Shown: positions 1-9,105 of the stretch, in pieces
Layout: each line of letters begins with the position of its first letter
Position numbering within the stretch: position 1 is the stretch's first letter
Made by a program: the position numbers and the translations under genes
Source of the DNA: Cytophagales bacterium
Lineage (GTDB): Bacteria; Bacteroidota; Bacteroidia; Cytophagales; 172606-1
Reading direction: 5' to 3'
NCBI GenBank assembly: GCA_030446715.1
Contig: JAUJMU010000001.1
Span: 659,297-723,296, forward strand
Length of the DNA: 64,000 bases
Notes under the pieces: generated by a model
What the model was told of the DNA's origin: nothing
The model's database searches: none
The model's input: only the letters and a program-made list of their open reading frames with translations

Positions 1-354
1 GTGCTGAAGGGTGATATTTCGCTGATCGGGCCGCGGCCCCTGCTGATGGAATACCTGCCCCTGTACAACCCGCAGCAGGCCCGGCGGCACGAAGTCAGAC
101 CCGGCATCACAGGATGGGCGCAGGTAAACGGCCGCAACAATACGACCTGGGAGAAGCGGTTTGCCAACGATATTTACTACGTGGATCATTTGTCTTTTGC
201 CCTTGACGTCAAAATATTCTTTTTGACTATTCTGAAAATCCTGCAGGGCGAAGGCATCAGCGGCGAAAATAGTGCTACAATGGAGAAATTCCGGGGGAGT
301 AAAACCATGTCTGGGGAGAGCCACAAAGCGGGAGACGTAGCGTCCTATCCGTGA
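1..354 (+). CDS. Bacterial sugar transferase (PglC/WcaJ type), C-terminal part
   Basis: Phosphoglycosyl transferase that would load a phospho-sugar from a UDP-sugar onto a membrane polyprenyl phosphate, the first step of surface glycan or O-glycan assembly. The visible 117 residues hold the family's signature [14 protein letters not shown] followed by [16 protein letters not shown] and the closing NSATMEKF. The family usually has about 200 residues with an N-terminal membrane helix, so the gene starts before the window and the GTG at base 1 is not the true start. It is followed at short distance by PglD- and PglE-like genes, which points to a di-N-acetylbacillosamine-like sugar. Family assignment is firm; the sugar substrate is inferred from context. 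Confidence 0.9.
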   Translation: MLKGDISLIGPRPLLMEYLPLYNPQQARRHEVRPGITGWAQVNGRNNTTWEKRFANDIYYVDHLSFALDVKIFFLTILKILQGEGISGENSATMEKFRGSKTMSGESHKAGDVASYP

Positions 355-435
355 AGAGAAGTGAAATTCATTTAGAAAATCACTGCTGAACGATACCAGT
401 CCCCATTTTTAATTATCAATATTCAATTAACTAAC

Positions 436-1038
436 GTGATTCTGTACGGCGGTAGCGGTCATGCAAAAGTGATTCTGGATTGCCTGGAAGCGCGGGGTGG
501 GCTCGTGCAGGGCATTTTCGATGATAATCATGATTTAAAAGAGTTGATGGGTGTACCGGTGGTGGGCCAGTACCGCCCCCATCTTTTTCCGGACCAGCCG
601 CTGATCATTGCCATCGGCAACAACCGCATCCGGTTGCAGATAGCCCCGATGATCCGGCACCGGTTCGGCACCGCCATCCATCCTTCCGCGCAGGTGTCGA
701 GGTCCGCTACGGGAGGTGAGGGGAGCGTTGTGTTTCACAATGCTGTGGTGCAGGCCGGAGCAAGTGTGGGGAAGCACTGCATTATCAACACGGCTGCTTC
801 GATAGACCACGACTGCCGGCTGGAAGACTTCGTTCATATTTCCCCCAATGCGGCCCTTTGCGGCAGCGTGCAGGTAGGCGAAGGCACGCAGATCGGCACC
901 GGCGCATCGGTTATACCCGGCGTACGGATCGGCAAATGGTGCGTGATCGGGGCCGGGGCGGTGGTAACCAGTAATATTCCGGACTTTTCGGTGGCGGTGG
1001 GTATACCGGCCAGAGTGATTAAAACTGTAGAATTGTAA
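436..1038 (+). CDS. PglD/NeuD-family sugar O/N-acetyltransferase
   Basis: Acetyl-CoA dependent transferase that would acetylate the 4-amino group of a UDP-sugar. The N-terminal Rossmann-like part carries GGSGHAK (residues 5-11); from about residue 80 the chain becomes a left-handed beta helix of hexapeptide repeats (for example GEGTQIGTGASVIPGVRIG). His125 in the context IDHDC sits where the catalytic His of PglD is expected. The 200-residue length is normal for the family. The start is GTG at 436, the first possible codon before the conserved ILYGGSGHAK. The next gene begins directly after its stop, so the two are almost surely cotranscribed with the sugar transferase upstream. The exact sugar is inferred. 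Confidence 0.9.
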   Translation: MILYGGSGHAKVILDCLEARGGLVQGIFDDNHDLKELMGVPVVGQYRPHLFPDQPLIIAIGNNRIRLQIAPMIRHRFGTAIHPSAQVSRSATGGEGSVVFHNAVVQAGASVGKHCIINTAASIDHDCRLEDFVHISPNAALCGSVQVGEGTQIGTGASVIPGVRIGKWCVIGAGAVVTSNIPDFSVAVGIPARVIKTVEL

Positions 1039-2187
1039 ATGCAATCCAAACGAATATACCTCTCCTCGCCGCACATGGGCGGCAATGAGCTGAAATACAT
1101 CCACCAGGCATTCGACGAAAACTGGATTGCGCCGCTGGGACCGAACGTAGATAATTTTGAAGCCGACCTTTGCCGGTTCACTGGTGCAAAACACGCCGCC
1201 GCGCTAAGTTCGGGCACGGCTGCCATTCACCTGACACTGATCTTACTGGGCATCGGCCCCGGTGATGAGGTGATCTGCCCGACGTTCACGTTTTCGGCTA
1301 CAATAAATCCCATTCTTTACCAGGGAGCCATTCCTGTATTCGTAGACAGCGGTACTTCTACCTGGAACATCTGCGTAGAGGAAACCCGCCGGGCCATTGA
1401 AGACCGTATTGCAAAAGGCAAAGCTCCCAAAGCCCTGATGATCGTGCACCTGTACGGCCAGTCGGCTAAGATGTGGCAATTGATGGCGCTGGCCGAAACC
1501 TACAACCTGCCAGTGATTGAAGATGCCGCCGAGGCGCTGGGTGCCACCTATGAAGGAAAGGCGTTAGGCACCTTCGGAAAATTCGGCATCCTGTCCTTCA
1601 ACGGCAATAAAATCATCACTACCTCCGGCGGCGGTGCCCTGCTGAGCAATGACCAGGAACTGATTGAAAAAGCCCGTTTTCTGGCAACCCAGGCCCGTGA
1701 CCCGGCTCCGCACTACCAGCACTCCCAGGTAGGCTACAACTACCGCATGAGCAACGTGGTGGCGGGCATCGGCCGCGGTCAGATGGAAGTGCTGCCGGAA
1801 CGGGTAAGACGGCGGCGGGAGATTTTCGCTTTCTACCAGCAAGCCTTCTCAGATATTCCGGCTATTTCATTTTCACCCGAATTATCCGATACGGAATGAA
1901 ACCGCTGGCTGACCTGCATCCTGATTGACGAAAAGCATTCAGGCGGCGTAACGCGGGAAACGATCCGGCTGGCGCTGGCGGAAGATAATATTGAAGCCCG
2001 GCCCCTCTGGAAGCCCATGCACCTGCAGCCGGTGTTTGAAAAGTATCCGTATTACGGTGCTCACAACGTGGCCGAAAACCTCTTCAACCGCGGCCTCTGC
2101 CTGCCCTCCGGCTCTAATCTGAGGGAAGAGGAACTGGGGAGGATTGTACGGATTGTGTGGGGCGTCTTTGGGAAGGGGAATGCGTAA
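1039..2187 (+). pseudogene. DegT/DnrJ/EryC1/StrS (PglE-type) aminotransferase with in-frame TGA
   Basis: PLP-dependent sugar aminotransferase that would place an amino group on a UDP-4-keto sugar, the substrate of the PglD-like acetyltransferase before it. The first 286 codons include SSGTAAIHL, the IVHLYGQ region, EDAAEALG and the PLP lysine (Lys191) in SFNGNKIITTSGGGAL. A TGA at 1897-1899 interrupts the frame, yet the same frame stays open and family-like to the TAA at 2185-2187: NRWLTCILID, RPLWKPMHLQPVF, then NLFNRGLCLPSGSNL. The total of 382 residues is the usual family length. There is no frameshift, so a single substitution explains the break: a recent nonsense mutation or a base-call error. 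If real, the last 96 residues would be lost. Confidence 0.88.
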
Positions 2188-2200
2188 AGGGAAGGAATTT

Positions 2201-2349
2201 CTCGCAGATATTCGCGGATAAAAACGCAGATGTGCGCGGAGCAGATCAAGTAACTGCCACTGATCCAAATGGTAATGCATGAACCAATCGCAGCGAAAGT
2301 AAAAACCAGCGAAAATCTGCGCCCTTATCAGCGTGAATCTGCGAGAAAC
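2201..2349. repeat. Inverted intergenic repeat with CGCAGAT words
   Basis: Between the aminotransferase stop and the GH3 gene lie two arms, 2201-2240 and 2310-2349. The first begins CTCGCAGATATTCGCGGATA and the second ends with the near reverse complement (GCGTGAATCTGCGAG). The arms share the words CGCAGAT, GCGGATAA and TTATCAGCG. No start codon or coding pattern is seen. Similar words are common in intergenic DNA of Bacteroidota. The repeat could also fold as a bidirectional terminator, since both neighbouring genes end here. Confidence 0.6.
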
Positions 2350-2367
2350 CCTTCTTAAAAGAAGCTC

Positions 2368-3888
2368 TTACCGCACCGCCGAAACCATCCCCAGAATGTC
2401 CTCCACGTATTCGCGGGAGTTGGAAAGGCGCGGTACTTTGTGCTGGCCACCCAGTTTGCCGCGTTTCTTGAGCCAGTTGTAGAAAGTGCCTTCCGGAACG
2501 TTGTGCACCACGGGCATCTGCAGGGCCATGTCCTGGTAACGCTTGGCATCGTAGTCGGAGTTGATTTCGCGCAGCGTCGCATCCAGCACCTGGGTAAACT
2601 GAGTCAGGTTATCCGGCTCTCTGGTGAATTCAATGATCCATTCGTGGCCACCCTTGCTGCGGTTGCCCATGTAGAGCGGTGCAGCGGTGAAATTCTCCAC
2701 AGTGGCACCCGTTTCCTCACAGGCGCGGGTAACGGCCAGTTCGGCATTCTCCACAATTACCTCTTCGCCGAAGGCATTGATGAAGTGCTTGGTACGGCCC
2801 GATATCCGGATGCGGTACGGGTTTACTGAAGTAAACTTCACCGTATCGCCGATCTTGTAGCGCCACAGCCCGCCGTTGGTGGAGATGACCAGGGCGTAAT
2901 TCCTGTCCAGTTCCACCTGGTCCAGCGTCAGGGTACGCGGATGCTCTTCACCTAACTCATCCAGGGGGATAAATTCATAGAACACACCGTAATCCAGCAT
3001 AAGCAGCATGTCCTCCGCGCCGGTGCGGTCCTGAAGGCCGAAGAAGCCTTCCGAAGCGTTGTAAATTTCCACGTAATTCATCGTTTCCGACGGAATCATG
3101 GACCGGAACAATTCGCGGTAAGGCGTAAATGATACAGCGCCGTGGGCAAACAGCTCCAGATTCGGCCACACTTCCAGTATATTCGATTTGCCGGTGATTT
3201 CCAGTATGCGGCGGATCAGCACGACTGTCCAGGTGGGTACGCCAAGTATGCTGGTGACGTTCTCGTTTATCGTCACCTGGGCCATCTTTTCGATTTTGTC
3301 CTCCCACTTATCCATCAGGGCCACATCGAGGCTTGGGGTGCGGATAAACTGTGCCCACATAGGCAGATTTTTCGTGACCACCGCTGACACATCTCCGTAA
3401 TAAGAGTCAGAGTCGTCGGGATTGCGCTGCAGACTGCCTCCGATTGAGAGGGCCTTGCCGAGGAAAAATTTGGTTTCGGGATGGTTGTGACCGTACATGG
3501 TAATCAGGTCTTTGCCTCCCTGAAAATGGCAATCTTCGAGGGCCTCCGGCGACACGGGAATGTATTTGCTCCGGGCGTTGGTGGTGCCCGAAGACTTGGC
3601 AAACCACTTGATGTCGGTCGGCCAGAGCACGTTCTGTTCGCCCTTCATCATCCGGTCAATGTACGGAAACAGGGTTTCGTAGGGCGATACGGGTACCCTC
3701 TCCTGGTACTCACTCACCGACCGGATGGTGGCGTAGTCATACTGACGACCCCACTGGGTATCTTTTGCCGTGCGGAGCAGGCGGGCAAACTGCTCTTGTT
3801 GTACATCGTGCGGGTTATTCATGAAGTGCTCAATCTGAGTCACCCGCTTCTTCATCAGCCACGACAATATTGTGTTCAGAAGTTCCAT
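2368..3888 (-). CDS. GH3 auxin-responsive promoter family protein (acyl-adenylating enzyme)
   Basis: Member of the ANL-type adenylating family known from plants as GH3, which activates a carboxylic acid with ATP and joins it to an amino acid or other amine. The 506 residues show the nucleotide-binding motif FAKSSGTTNARSKYIP (SSGTT at 99-103), the second motif YNASEGFFGLQD, and GGLWRYKIGDTVKF followed by the ISGRTKHFINAFGEEV hinge before the C-terminal domain. Length and motif order match bacterial members. It lies just downstream of, and in the same direction as, lptB, with about 35 bases between them. The substrates of bacterial GH3 proteins are mostly unknown, so no pathway is assigned. Confidence 0.88.
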   Translation of the reverse strand: MELLNTILSWLMKKRVTQIEHFMNNPHDVQQEQFARLLRTAKDTQWGRQYDYATIRSVSEYQERVPVSPYETLFPYIDRMMKGEQNVLWPTDIKWFAKSSGTTNARSKYIPVSPEALEDCHFQGGKDLITMYGHNHPETKFFLGKALSIGGSLQRNPDDSDSYYGDVSAVVTKNLPMWAQFIRTPSLDVALMDKWEDKIEKMAQVTINENVTSILGVPTWTVVLIRRILEITGKSNILEVWPNLELFAHGAVSFTPYRELFRSMIPSETMNYVEIYNASEGFFGLQDRTGAEDMLLMLDYGVFYEFIPLDELGEEHPRTLTLDQVELDRNYALVISTNGGLWRYKIGDTVKFTSVNPYRIRISGRTKHFINAFGEEVIVENAELAVTRACEETGATVENFTAAPLYMGNRSKGGHEWIIEFTREPDNLTQFTQVLDATLREINSDYDAKRYQDMALQMPVVHNVPEGTFYNWLKKRGKLGGQHKVPRLSNSREYVEDILGMVSAVR

Positions 3889-3923
3889 AAAGTGGTTTGC
3901 CTGCTCAGGCAGGAACAGAGGCT

Positions 3924-4664
3924 TTAAACTTTAAATTTTTTCTTGCGGAACTCGAAGCTTTCGCCCAGATATGCCTTCCGTACGCGTTCATCTTTTACGA
4001 TGTCTTCGGGCAGGCCGGATGTGAGAATTTTGCCCTCCGTGAGCAGGTAAGCCCGGTCCGTAATGGATAACGTTTCGTTTACGTTGTGATCCGTAATAAG
4101 GATGCCTATATTTTTGGTTTTCAGGCGGGCCACAATGATCTGGATTTCTTCCACAGCCAGCGGGTCTACGCCGGCAAAAGGTTCGTCGAGCAGCACGAAC
4201 TTAGGGTCTACGGCAAGGGCGCGGGCAATTTCGGTGCGCCGCCGTTCGCCGCCCGACAGCACGCGGCCCATGTTCTTGCGCACGTGGGTCAGGCTGAATT
4301 CTTCGAGCAGTTGTTCGGTCTTTTCGCGTTGTTCCTGCTTCGGTAGTTTGGTCATTTCCAGCACCGCCATGATATTTTCTTCAACTGAAAGCGTCCGGAA
4401 TACCGATGCCTCCTGCGCAAGGTAGCCGACCCCGCGCTTGGCCCGCTGGTACATGGGCAGCCGGGTCACATCCTCATTGTCCAGAAAAATATTTCCGGAG
4501 TTGGGTTTGATCAGTCCCACAATCATGTAGAAGGTGGTGGTTTTGCCGGCACCATTTGGTCCGAGCAGACCTACAATTTCGCCCTGCGAGACTTCCACTG
4601 ACACGTCGTTGGCTACGATGCGGGAGCCGTATTGTTTTACCAGATGTTCTGAACGGAGTTTCAT
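3924..4664 (-). CDS. lptB: LPS export ABC transporter ATP-binding protein LptB
   Basis: Cytoplasmic ATPase that drives lipopolysaccharide extraction from the inner membrane together with LptF, LptG and LptC. Visible parts are Walker [18 protein letters not shown], the Q-loop region [19 protein letters not shown], the ABC signature [15 protein letters not shown], Walker [15 protein letters not shown] and the switch His in LITDHNV. These sequences are diagnostic of LptB rather than of a generic ABC ATPase. I chose the ATG at 4664 (MKLRSEHLV, 246 residues) because upstream codons are not family-like and fall in a repeat. The gene lies between recJ and the GH3 gene on the same strand, separated from recJ by a short inverted repeat. 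Confidence 0.93.
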   Translation of the reverse strand: MKLRSEHLVKQYGSRIVANDVSVEVSQGEIVGLLGPNGAGKTTTFYMIVGLIKPNSGNIFLDNEDVTRLPMYQRAKRGVGYLAQEASVFRTLSVEENIMAVLEMTKLPKQEQREKTEQLLEEFSLTHVRKNMGRVLSGGERRRTEIARALAVDPKFVLLDEPFAGVDPLAVEEIQIIVARLKTKNIGILITDHNVNETLSITDRAYLLTEGKILTSGLPEDIVKDERVRKAYLGESFEFRKKKFKV

Positions 4665-4672
4665 GTTTTTGC

Positions 4673-4793
4673 AGGAGTGAGAAGTCAGGAGTGAGAAGTA
4701 GCTGCGCAAGAATCAAACCACCTGAGCCGCAGTCGCCATCTTTTCGGATCTGCTGCCGGTAAGTATTCTCACTCCTCACTTCTCATAAAACCT
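4673..4793. repeat. Inverted GTGAGAAGT words between recJ and lptB
   Basis: The words AGGAGTGAGAAGTCAGGAGTG (4674 onward) and TTCTCACTCCTCACTTCTCA (4766 onward) are roughly complementary and could pair across about 70 bases. The second arm overlaps the last codons of recJ. This looks like an intergenic simple-word repeat rather than a standard hairpin terminator, as there is no strong T run. Confidence 0.4.
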
Positions 4794-6486
4794 GATATCC
4801 TTGATCAGCAGTTGCAGGCTTTTCTGGTCGCGGTAGTTGTTTTCGGTCACCTGGTAGCAAAGCCGGAAAGGTTTGCCCGTAGCCACGCCCTCAAAATAGC
4901 GGGCCAGCCCGAAGCCTATCGCCTCAAAGGACTGGCTGCCCTGCTGGTATACGTGTATTTTCAGGTGCTGGTCTTTGATAATTCTCGGAAACTCCGCATA
5001 TACCTGTTCCGATTCAAATACCGGACGCATGTTCTGCGGCCCGAACGGTGCCATCTGGTTCACCACGTTGTAAAAACGGCCCGTAATGTCCCGAAAGTCC
5101 AGCTTTGTATCAATCTCCACCTGCGGGATCAGCTGCTCCTCGCGGATTCTGCTGGCCACTACAGCTTCAAATCTTTCGCGGAAGGCCGGAAAGTTTTCGG
5201 GTTTAAGCGTAAGGCCGGCGGCGTACGTGTGGCCGCCAAACTGCTCCAGCAGGTCCGAGCATTCGGCAATGGCTTCGTACACATCAAACCCGGTTACCGA
5301 ACGGGCCGACCCGGAGAGTTTGCCCTGAGAGTTGGTAAAAATAATGGTGGGGCGGTGGTACTTTTCAATGCAGCGGGAGGCTACAATACCGATTACCCCT
5401 TTGTGCCAGTCGTCCTTGAGCAGCACGGTGGTCTTGGCCAGCCGCAGCAGCTCGTCTCCCTCAATCATGGAAAGGGCTTCGCGGGTGATGTTTACGTCGT
5501 ATTCCTGCCGGTCGCGGTTGTTAAGGTTAATCTGTCGGGCCAGTTGAAGGGCTTCTTCTTCCGAATGCGCCAGCAGCATCTGAATGGCGGCGCTGGCGTG
5601 GGCAATGCGGCCCGCGGCGTTGATGCGCGGCCCCAGACCAAATACAATGCTGGTGATTTCGAGCTCCTTTCCCTCAAGGGCCGCCACCTTGATCAGGGCC
5701 CGCAGGCCGGGGCGCGGGTTAAAATTTAGCTGTCGCAGGCCAAAATAGGCCATTACGCGGTTTTCGCCGGTGATGGGCACCAGGTCAGCCGCAATGCTGA
5801 TTGCCAGCAGGTCCATGAACGGATACAGCCGGTCCAGCGACATTTCATTTCTGATGCAGAAACCCTGCAGCAGTTTGAAACCGACGCCGCAGCCCGACAG
5901 CTCTTTGCAAGGGTATTCGCAGTCGGCCCGCTTGGGGTCCAGAACGGCAACGGCCCCCGGCAGGGAGAGTCGTCGGGCCGGTGGTGGTCACAGATGATAA
6001 AATCTATGCCTGACTCCCTGGCGTAGGCTACCTTATCGGCTGACTTTATGCCGCAGTCAAGGCTCACGATCAGCTTCACGCCCTGCTCGCGGGCATAATC
6101 CATTCCCTGGCGTGATATGCCGTAACCTTCTGCGTAGCGGTCCGGCACGTAAAAAAGCAGGTTGGAGTGGAGGGTTTTCAAAAAGCCGTAGAACAGGGCC
6201 ACTGAGGTGGTGCCATCCACATCGTAATCGCCGTACACCATGATGGTTTCGTTCTGGCCGATGGCCCCCTCCAGCCGGGTTACGGCTTTGTCCATGTCCT
6301 TCATCAGGAAAGGGTCGTGCAGGTCGTGCAGCGAAGGACGGAAATACGACCTGGCCTGGGCGTACGTGGAGATATTTCTTTGCAGCAGCAGGGGGAGGCT
6401 ATGGGGGGTGTCACGCGTATACTGGCAGCGAGATCGGCTACCTCGGCTTCGGGAGGAAGCGGTTTGTACGTCCAGCGGTATTCCAT
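4776..6486 (-). pseudogene. recJ: Single-stranded-DNA exonuclease RecJ, reading frame broken twice
   Basis: RecJ is a 5'-3' single-strand exonuclease of recombination and repair. Starting at the ATG at 6486 (MEYRWTYKPLPPEAEV), the frame is lost at a run of six C (minus strand; 6403-6408): adding one base restores HSLPLLLQRN. The middle part carries the DHH-family motifs MVYGDYDVDGTTS, SLDCGIKS and CDHHRPDD. A second loss near 5960-5975 is again repaired by one extra base, giving LPGAVAVLDPKRADCEY. The last part (DHHA1 and C-terminal domain, including FGGHTYAAGLTLK) is intact to the stop at 4776. The total length of about 570 residues is normal. Either an inactivated gene or two indel errors in the assembly; the preserved coding quality on both sides favours error or very recent decay. 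Confidence 0.88.
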
Positions 6487-6938
6487 ACGGAGCAATTAAA
6501 TAATGGACAATTGAAAATTATGAATTGACAATTATCGGGATGTAGATTTCCGGAGATTAAAAATAACACTTCTGTATCCGGAAACCGGCTTCCTGTTCAA
6601 TAAGCAGCGGCTGGTGAACACCCGGTTCCGGATGTAATAATCCGGATCAGATTGTTGGATATGTACCAGTTTTGGCCAGGCCGCTTCCTAAGGTAAAGAA
6701 GCCATTTCTGCAAAAACTACAATTTTCGTGCAATACCTCCGGGAGTTGCGCCGGCTGCCGCATTAGGCTTTTGTGCCAAGTTGTCATACTTTTGTGGTTG
6801 GCAAAAAAATTGTCGCTGGCAGACAGATGTTTAAACACAGGCGATAATTCGTCGGCGTTGCCCAAATTAATTTTTCACAATTAGTGTTTATCAAAAAATT
6901 ACCAAAAGCATCTGAACAGCATTTTTAAACTGCGGATT
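6487..6938. other. Intergenic region between divergent recJ and grpE
   Basis: This stretch of about 450 bases holds AT-rich words after the recJ start (AATTGAAAATTATGAATTG) and no convincing gene. A TACTTTTG match to the Bacteroidetes -7 box lies at 6787-6794, about 145 bases before grpE, but without a well-spaced -33 element. I see no CIRCE operator (TTAGCACTC inverted repeat), so HrcA control of grpE-dnaJ is not supported here. Confidence 0.5.
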
Positions 6939-7505
6939 ATGGAACACGAAAATGATAAGGTGACGGGAGAAAACGGGAACCGGCCGGAAATGGAAAACCA
7001 TACGGAGACAGAAGTGGCCGAAAACCAGCCGGTCGTGGGCTCCGGTGACACGGCCGGTGGCAATGAAAAAATGGCAGCCGAATTGCAGGAAGCCAAAGAT
7101 AAATACCTGCGCCTGTACGCTGACTTCGAGAACTTCAGAAGGCGTACAGCCAAAGAAAAAATGGAATTTATGAGTACCGCTCAGGGTGAAATGATGAAGG
7201 CCCTGCTGCCGGTACTTGATGATTTTGAACGAGGAATAAAGGCTTCGGCCAAGGCTGGGGATGCCTCCGCTGCCCGCGAAGGCATGGAGCTTATTTACCA
7301 CAAGCTCTACCGCACACTCGAGCAGAAAGGCCTGAAGCCGATGGAAACGACCGGAACCGCCTTTGACACCGAGCTGCACGAGGCCATTACGCAGGTACCC
7401 GCTCCGCAGGAAGACCTGAAAGGCAAGGTAATTGACGAGGTAGAAAAAGGATACTACCTCCACGACAAGGTTTTACGGTTCGCAAAAGTAATTGTAGGCG
7501 CATAA
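6939..7505 (+). CDS. grpE: Nucleotide exchange factor GrpE
   Basis: Co-chaperone that releases ADP from DnaK. The N-terminal 45 residues are acidic and low in complexity; then a long helix AELQEAKDKYLRLYADFENF with the family motif YADFENFRRRTAKEK, and the C-terminal beta domain containing GTAFDTELHEAITQVPAP and VEKGYYLHDKVLRFAKVIVG. The length (188) is typical. dnaJ follows after 91 bases, forming the common grpE-dnaJ chaperone operon; dnaK is not in this window. Confidence 0.97.
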   Translation: MEHENDKVTGENGNRPEMENHTETEVAENQPVVGSGDTAGGNEKMAAELQEAKDKYLRLYADFENFRRRTAKEKMEFMSTAQGEMMKALLPVLDDFERGIKASAKAGDASAAREGMELIYHKLYRTLEQKGLKPMETTGTAFDTELHEAITQVPAPQEDLKGKVIDEVEKGYYLHDKVLRFAKVIVGA

Positions 7506-7596
7506 TAAAAAGGTTATTGGGAATCCGGTTATTGATTATTCAGGCTTTGACTCAATAACTAATTAACTCAGTAACCCAGTAACTCACCCCATAAGC

Positions 7597-8748
7597 ATGG
7601 CTACCAAAAGAGATTATTACGAAATACTTGGAGTGAGCAAGACAGCCACGCCCGAAGAAGTAAAGAAGGCGTACCGGATGCTGGCCATCAAGTTTCACCC
7701 GGACAAAAACCCGAACGATCCGACGGCGGAGGAGAAGTTTAAGGAGGCGGCCGAAGCCTACGAAGTGCTGAGCAACGGCGAAAAACGCCAGCGGTACGAC
7801 CGGTTTGGTCACCAGGGCATGAATGGCGGCGGCTTCGGCGGCGGTGGCAACATGAGCATGGACGATATATTCTCCCAGTTCGGAGATATTTTCGGCCAGG
7901 GCAGCCCTTTTGAAAGCTTCTTCGGCGGGGCCGGCGGCCAGGGCCGGCGGTCGGTACGGAAAGGCTCCAACCTCCGGATCAAGCTGAAGCTGAACCTGGA
8001 AGAAATCGCCAACGGTGCGGAGAAAAAGATAAAGGTAAAACGCTACGTAGCCTGCCAGACCTGCGGCGGCAACGGGGCCAAAAACGGGACATCACTGTCC
8101 AACTGTACCCGCTGCAACGGCTCCGGTCAGGAGCGGCGCGTGGTCAATACCATGCTGGGCCAGATGGTGTCTACCAGTACTTGCTCCACCTGCAACGGTG
8201 AGGGTAAAATCGTGACCGACCGCTGCGATGTCTGCCTCGGCGAAGGCCGTGTGATGGAGGAGGAGGTAATCCCGATCAAGATTCCGGCCGGTGTGGGCGA
8301 AGGAATGCAGCTCTCCATGGGCGGCAAGGGCAACGTTCCCCAGCGGGGCGGCATGCCCGGCGACCTGCTGATCGTGATCGAGGAGGAGCCGGATGAAATT
8401 CTGAAGCGCGACGGCAACAACATTGTGTACGACCTGCACCTCAACTTTGCCGATGCGGCGCTGGGCACCAACGTAGAGGTACCCACCATTGAAGGCAAGG
8501 TAAAGATCAAAATAGACGCCGGTACGCAGGCAGGGAAAATTCTGCGGCTGAAAGGCAAGGGCATTAAAGACATCAATACCTACAACCGCGGCGATCAGCT
8601 GATCCACGTGAACATCTGGACGCCCCGTACCCTCTCCCGCGAGGAAACGACTATAATGGAGCGGCTGCGCGATTCGCCTAACTTTGCCCCCAAGCCCGGT
8701 AAGGATGAAAAAGGCTTCTTTGAGAAAATGAAGGAGTTTTTCCAGTAA
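7597..8748 (+). CDS. dnaJ: Chaperone protein DnaJ
   Basis: Hsp40 co-chaperone that stimulates DnaK ATPase and delivers unfolded proteins. It has the N-terminal J domain (residues 4-70) with HPD at 34-36, a Gly/Phe-rich stretch ([16 protein letters not shown]), and a zinc-binding region with all four CxxCxGxG repeats ([32 protein letters not shown]). The C-terminal substrate-binding domains end with [12 protein letters not shown]. The 383-residue length is standard for a type I DnaJ. A strong hairpin follows the gene. Confidence 0.97.
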   Translation: MATKRDYYEILGVSKTATPEEVKKAYRMLAIKFHPDKNPNDPTAEEKFKEAAEAYEVLSNGEKRQRYDRFGHQGMNGGGFGGGGNMSMDDIFSQFGDIFGQGSPFESFFGGAGGQGRRSVRKGSNLRIKLKLNLEEIANGAEKKIKVKRYVACQTCGGNGAKNGTSLSNCTRCNGSGQERRVVNTMLGQMVSTSTCSTCNGEGKIVTDRCDVCLGEGRVMEEEVIPIKIPAGVGEGMQLSMGGKGNVPQRGGMPGDLLIVIEEEPDEILKRDGNNIVYDLHLNFADAALGTNVEVPTIEGKVKIKIDAGTQAGKILRLKGKGIKDINTYNRGDQLIHVNIWTPRTLSREETTIMERLRDSPNFAPKPGKDEKGFFEKMKEFFQ

Positions 8749-8791
8749 AATTTTCAGACTCTGTCCGCCTTTTTTGCCGGCAGATATAGAC

Positions 8792-8850
8792 TGTGTCGTA
8801 TCCTTTCGGATTTGGGTAATCCGAAAGGTTTGGCGACACATTTCTTTTCC
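8792..8850 (+). terminator. Long hairpin terminator after dnaJ
   Basis: The arms TGTGTCG...CCTTTCGGATT and AATCCGAAAGG...CGACACA pair around a TGGGT loop, with a small bulge, and are followed by TTTCTTTTCC. This is a plausible rho-independent end for grpE-dnaJ. Confidence 0.75.
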
Positions 8851-8887
8851 GACAAGTTATGTAGCCTTCTATAAGTACAATACACCA

Positions 8888-8917
8888 GAAAGCGCGGCTG
8901 ACAACAGCCGCGCTTTC
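8888..8917. terminator. Perfect 13-bp hairpin
   Basis: GAAAGCGCGGCTG and its exact reverse complement enclose a four-base loop ACAA. There is no T run after it, so it may be a backup terminator, an RNA-stabilising stem or a small palindromic repeat. Confidence 0.6.
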
Positions 8918-9105
8918 TGTATAAAGCCGGCAGCGGCCTTGCCCCGGTCAGCCATTGAACCTGTTCCTCGGCGGATATTTCCCGCCACCGCCCCGGATAC
9001 CACCGCTAAAACTTACGAAAGCCCGGACATCCGATTTCGGGAAATAAACAGTTACCATATGGGCATTCTTCCATAAATTAGTGTCTGATCAAAATTTCAT
9101 TCCCC

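Larger units (their letters stand above)
8749..9105. other. Intergenic region after dnaJ with two hairpins
   Basis: About 360 bases between dnaJ and the ABC ATPase gene. Two separate stem-loops (8792-8840 and 8888-8917) are described in their own entries. An open frame can be drawn through the region but it crosses both hairpins and shows no family-like sequence, so I do not call a gene. Confidence 0.6.

Noticed and set aside
6487-6938. CIRCE or heat-shock operator before grpE
   Set aside because: I looked for TTAGCACTC/GAGTGCTAA and found none.
8774-9076. Open frame of 100 codons between dnaJ and the ABC ATPase gene
   Set aside because: It runs across two strong hairpins, shows no family-like sequence and no start leader.
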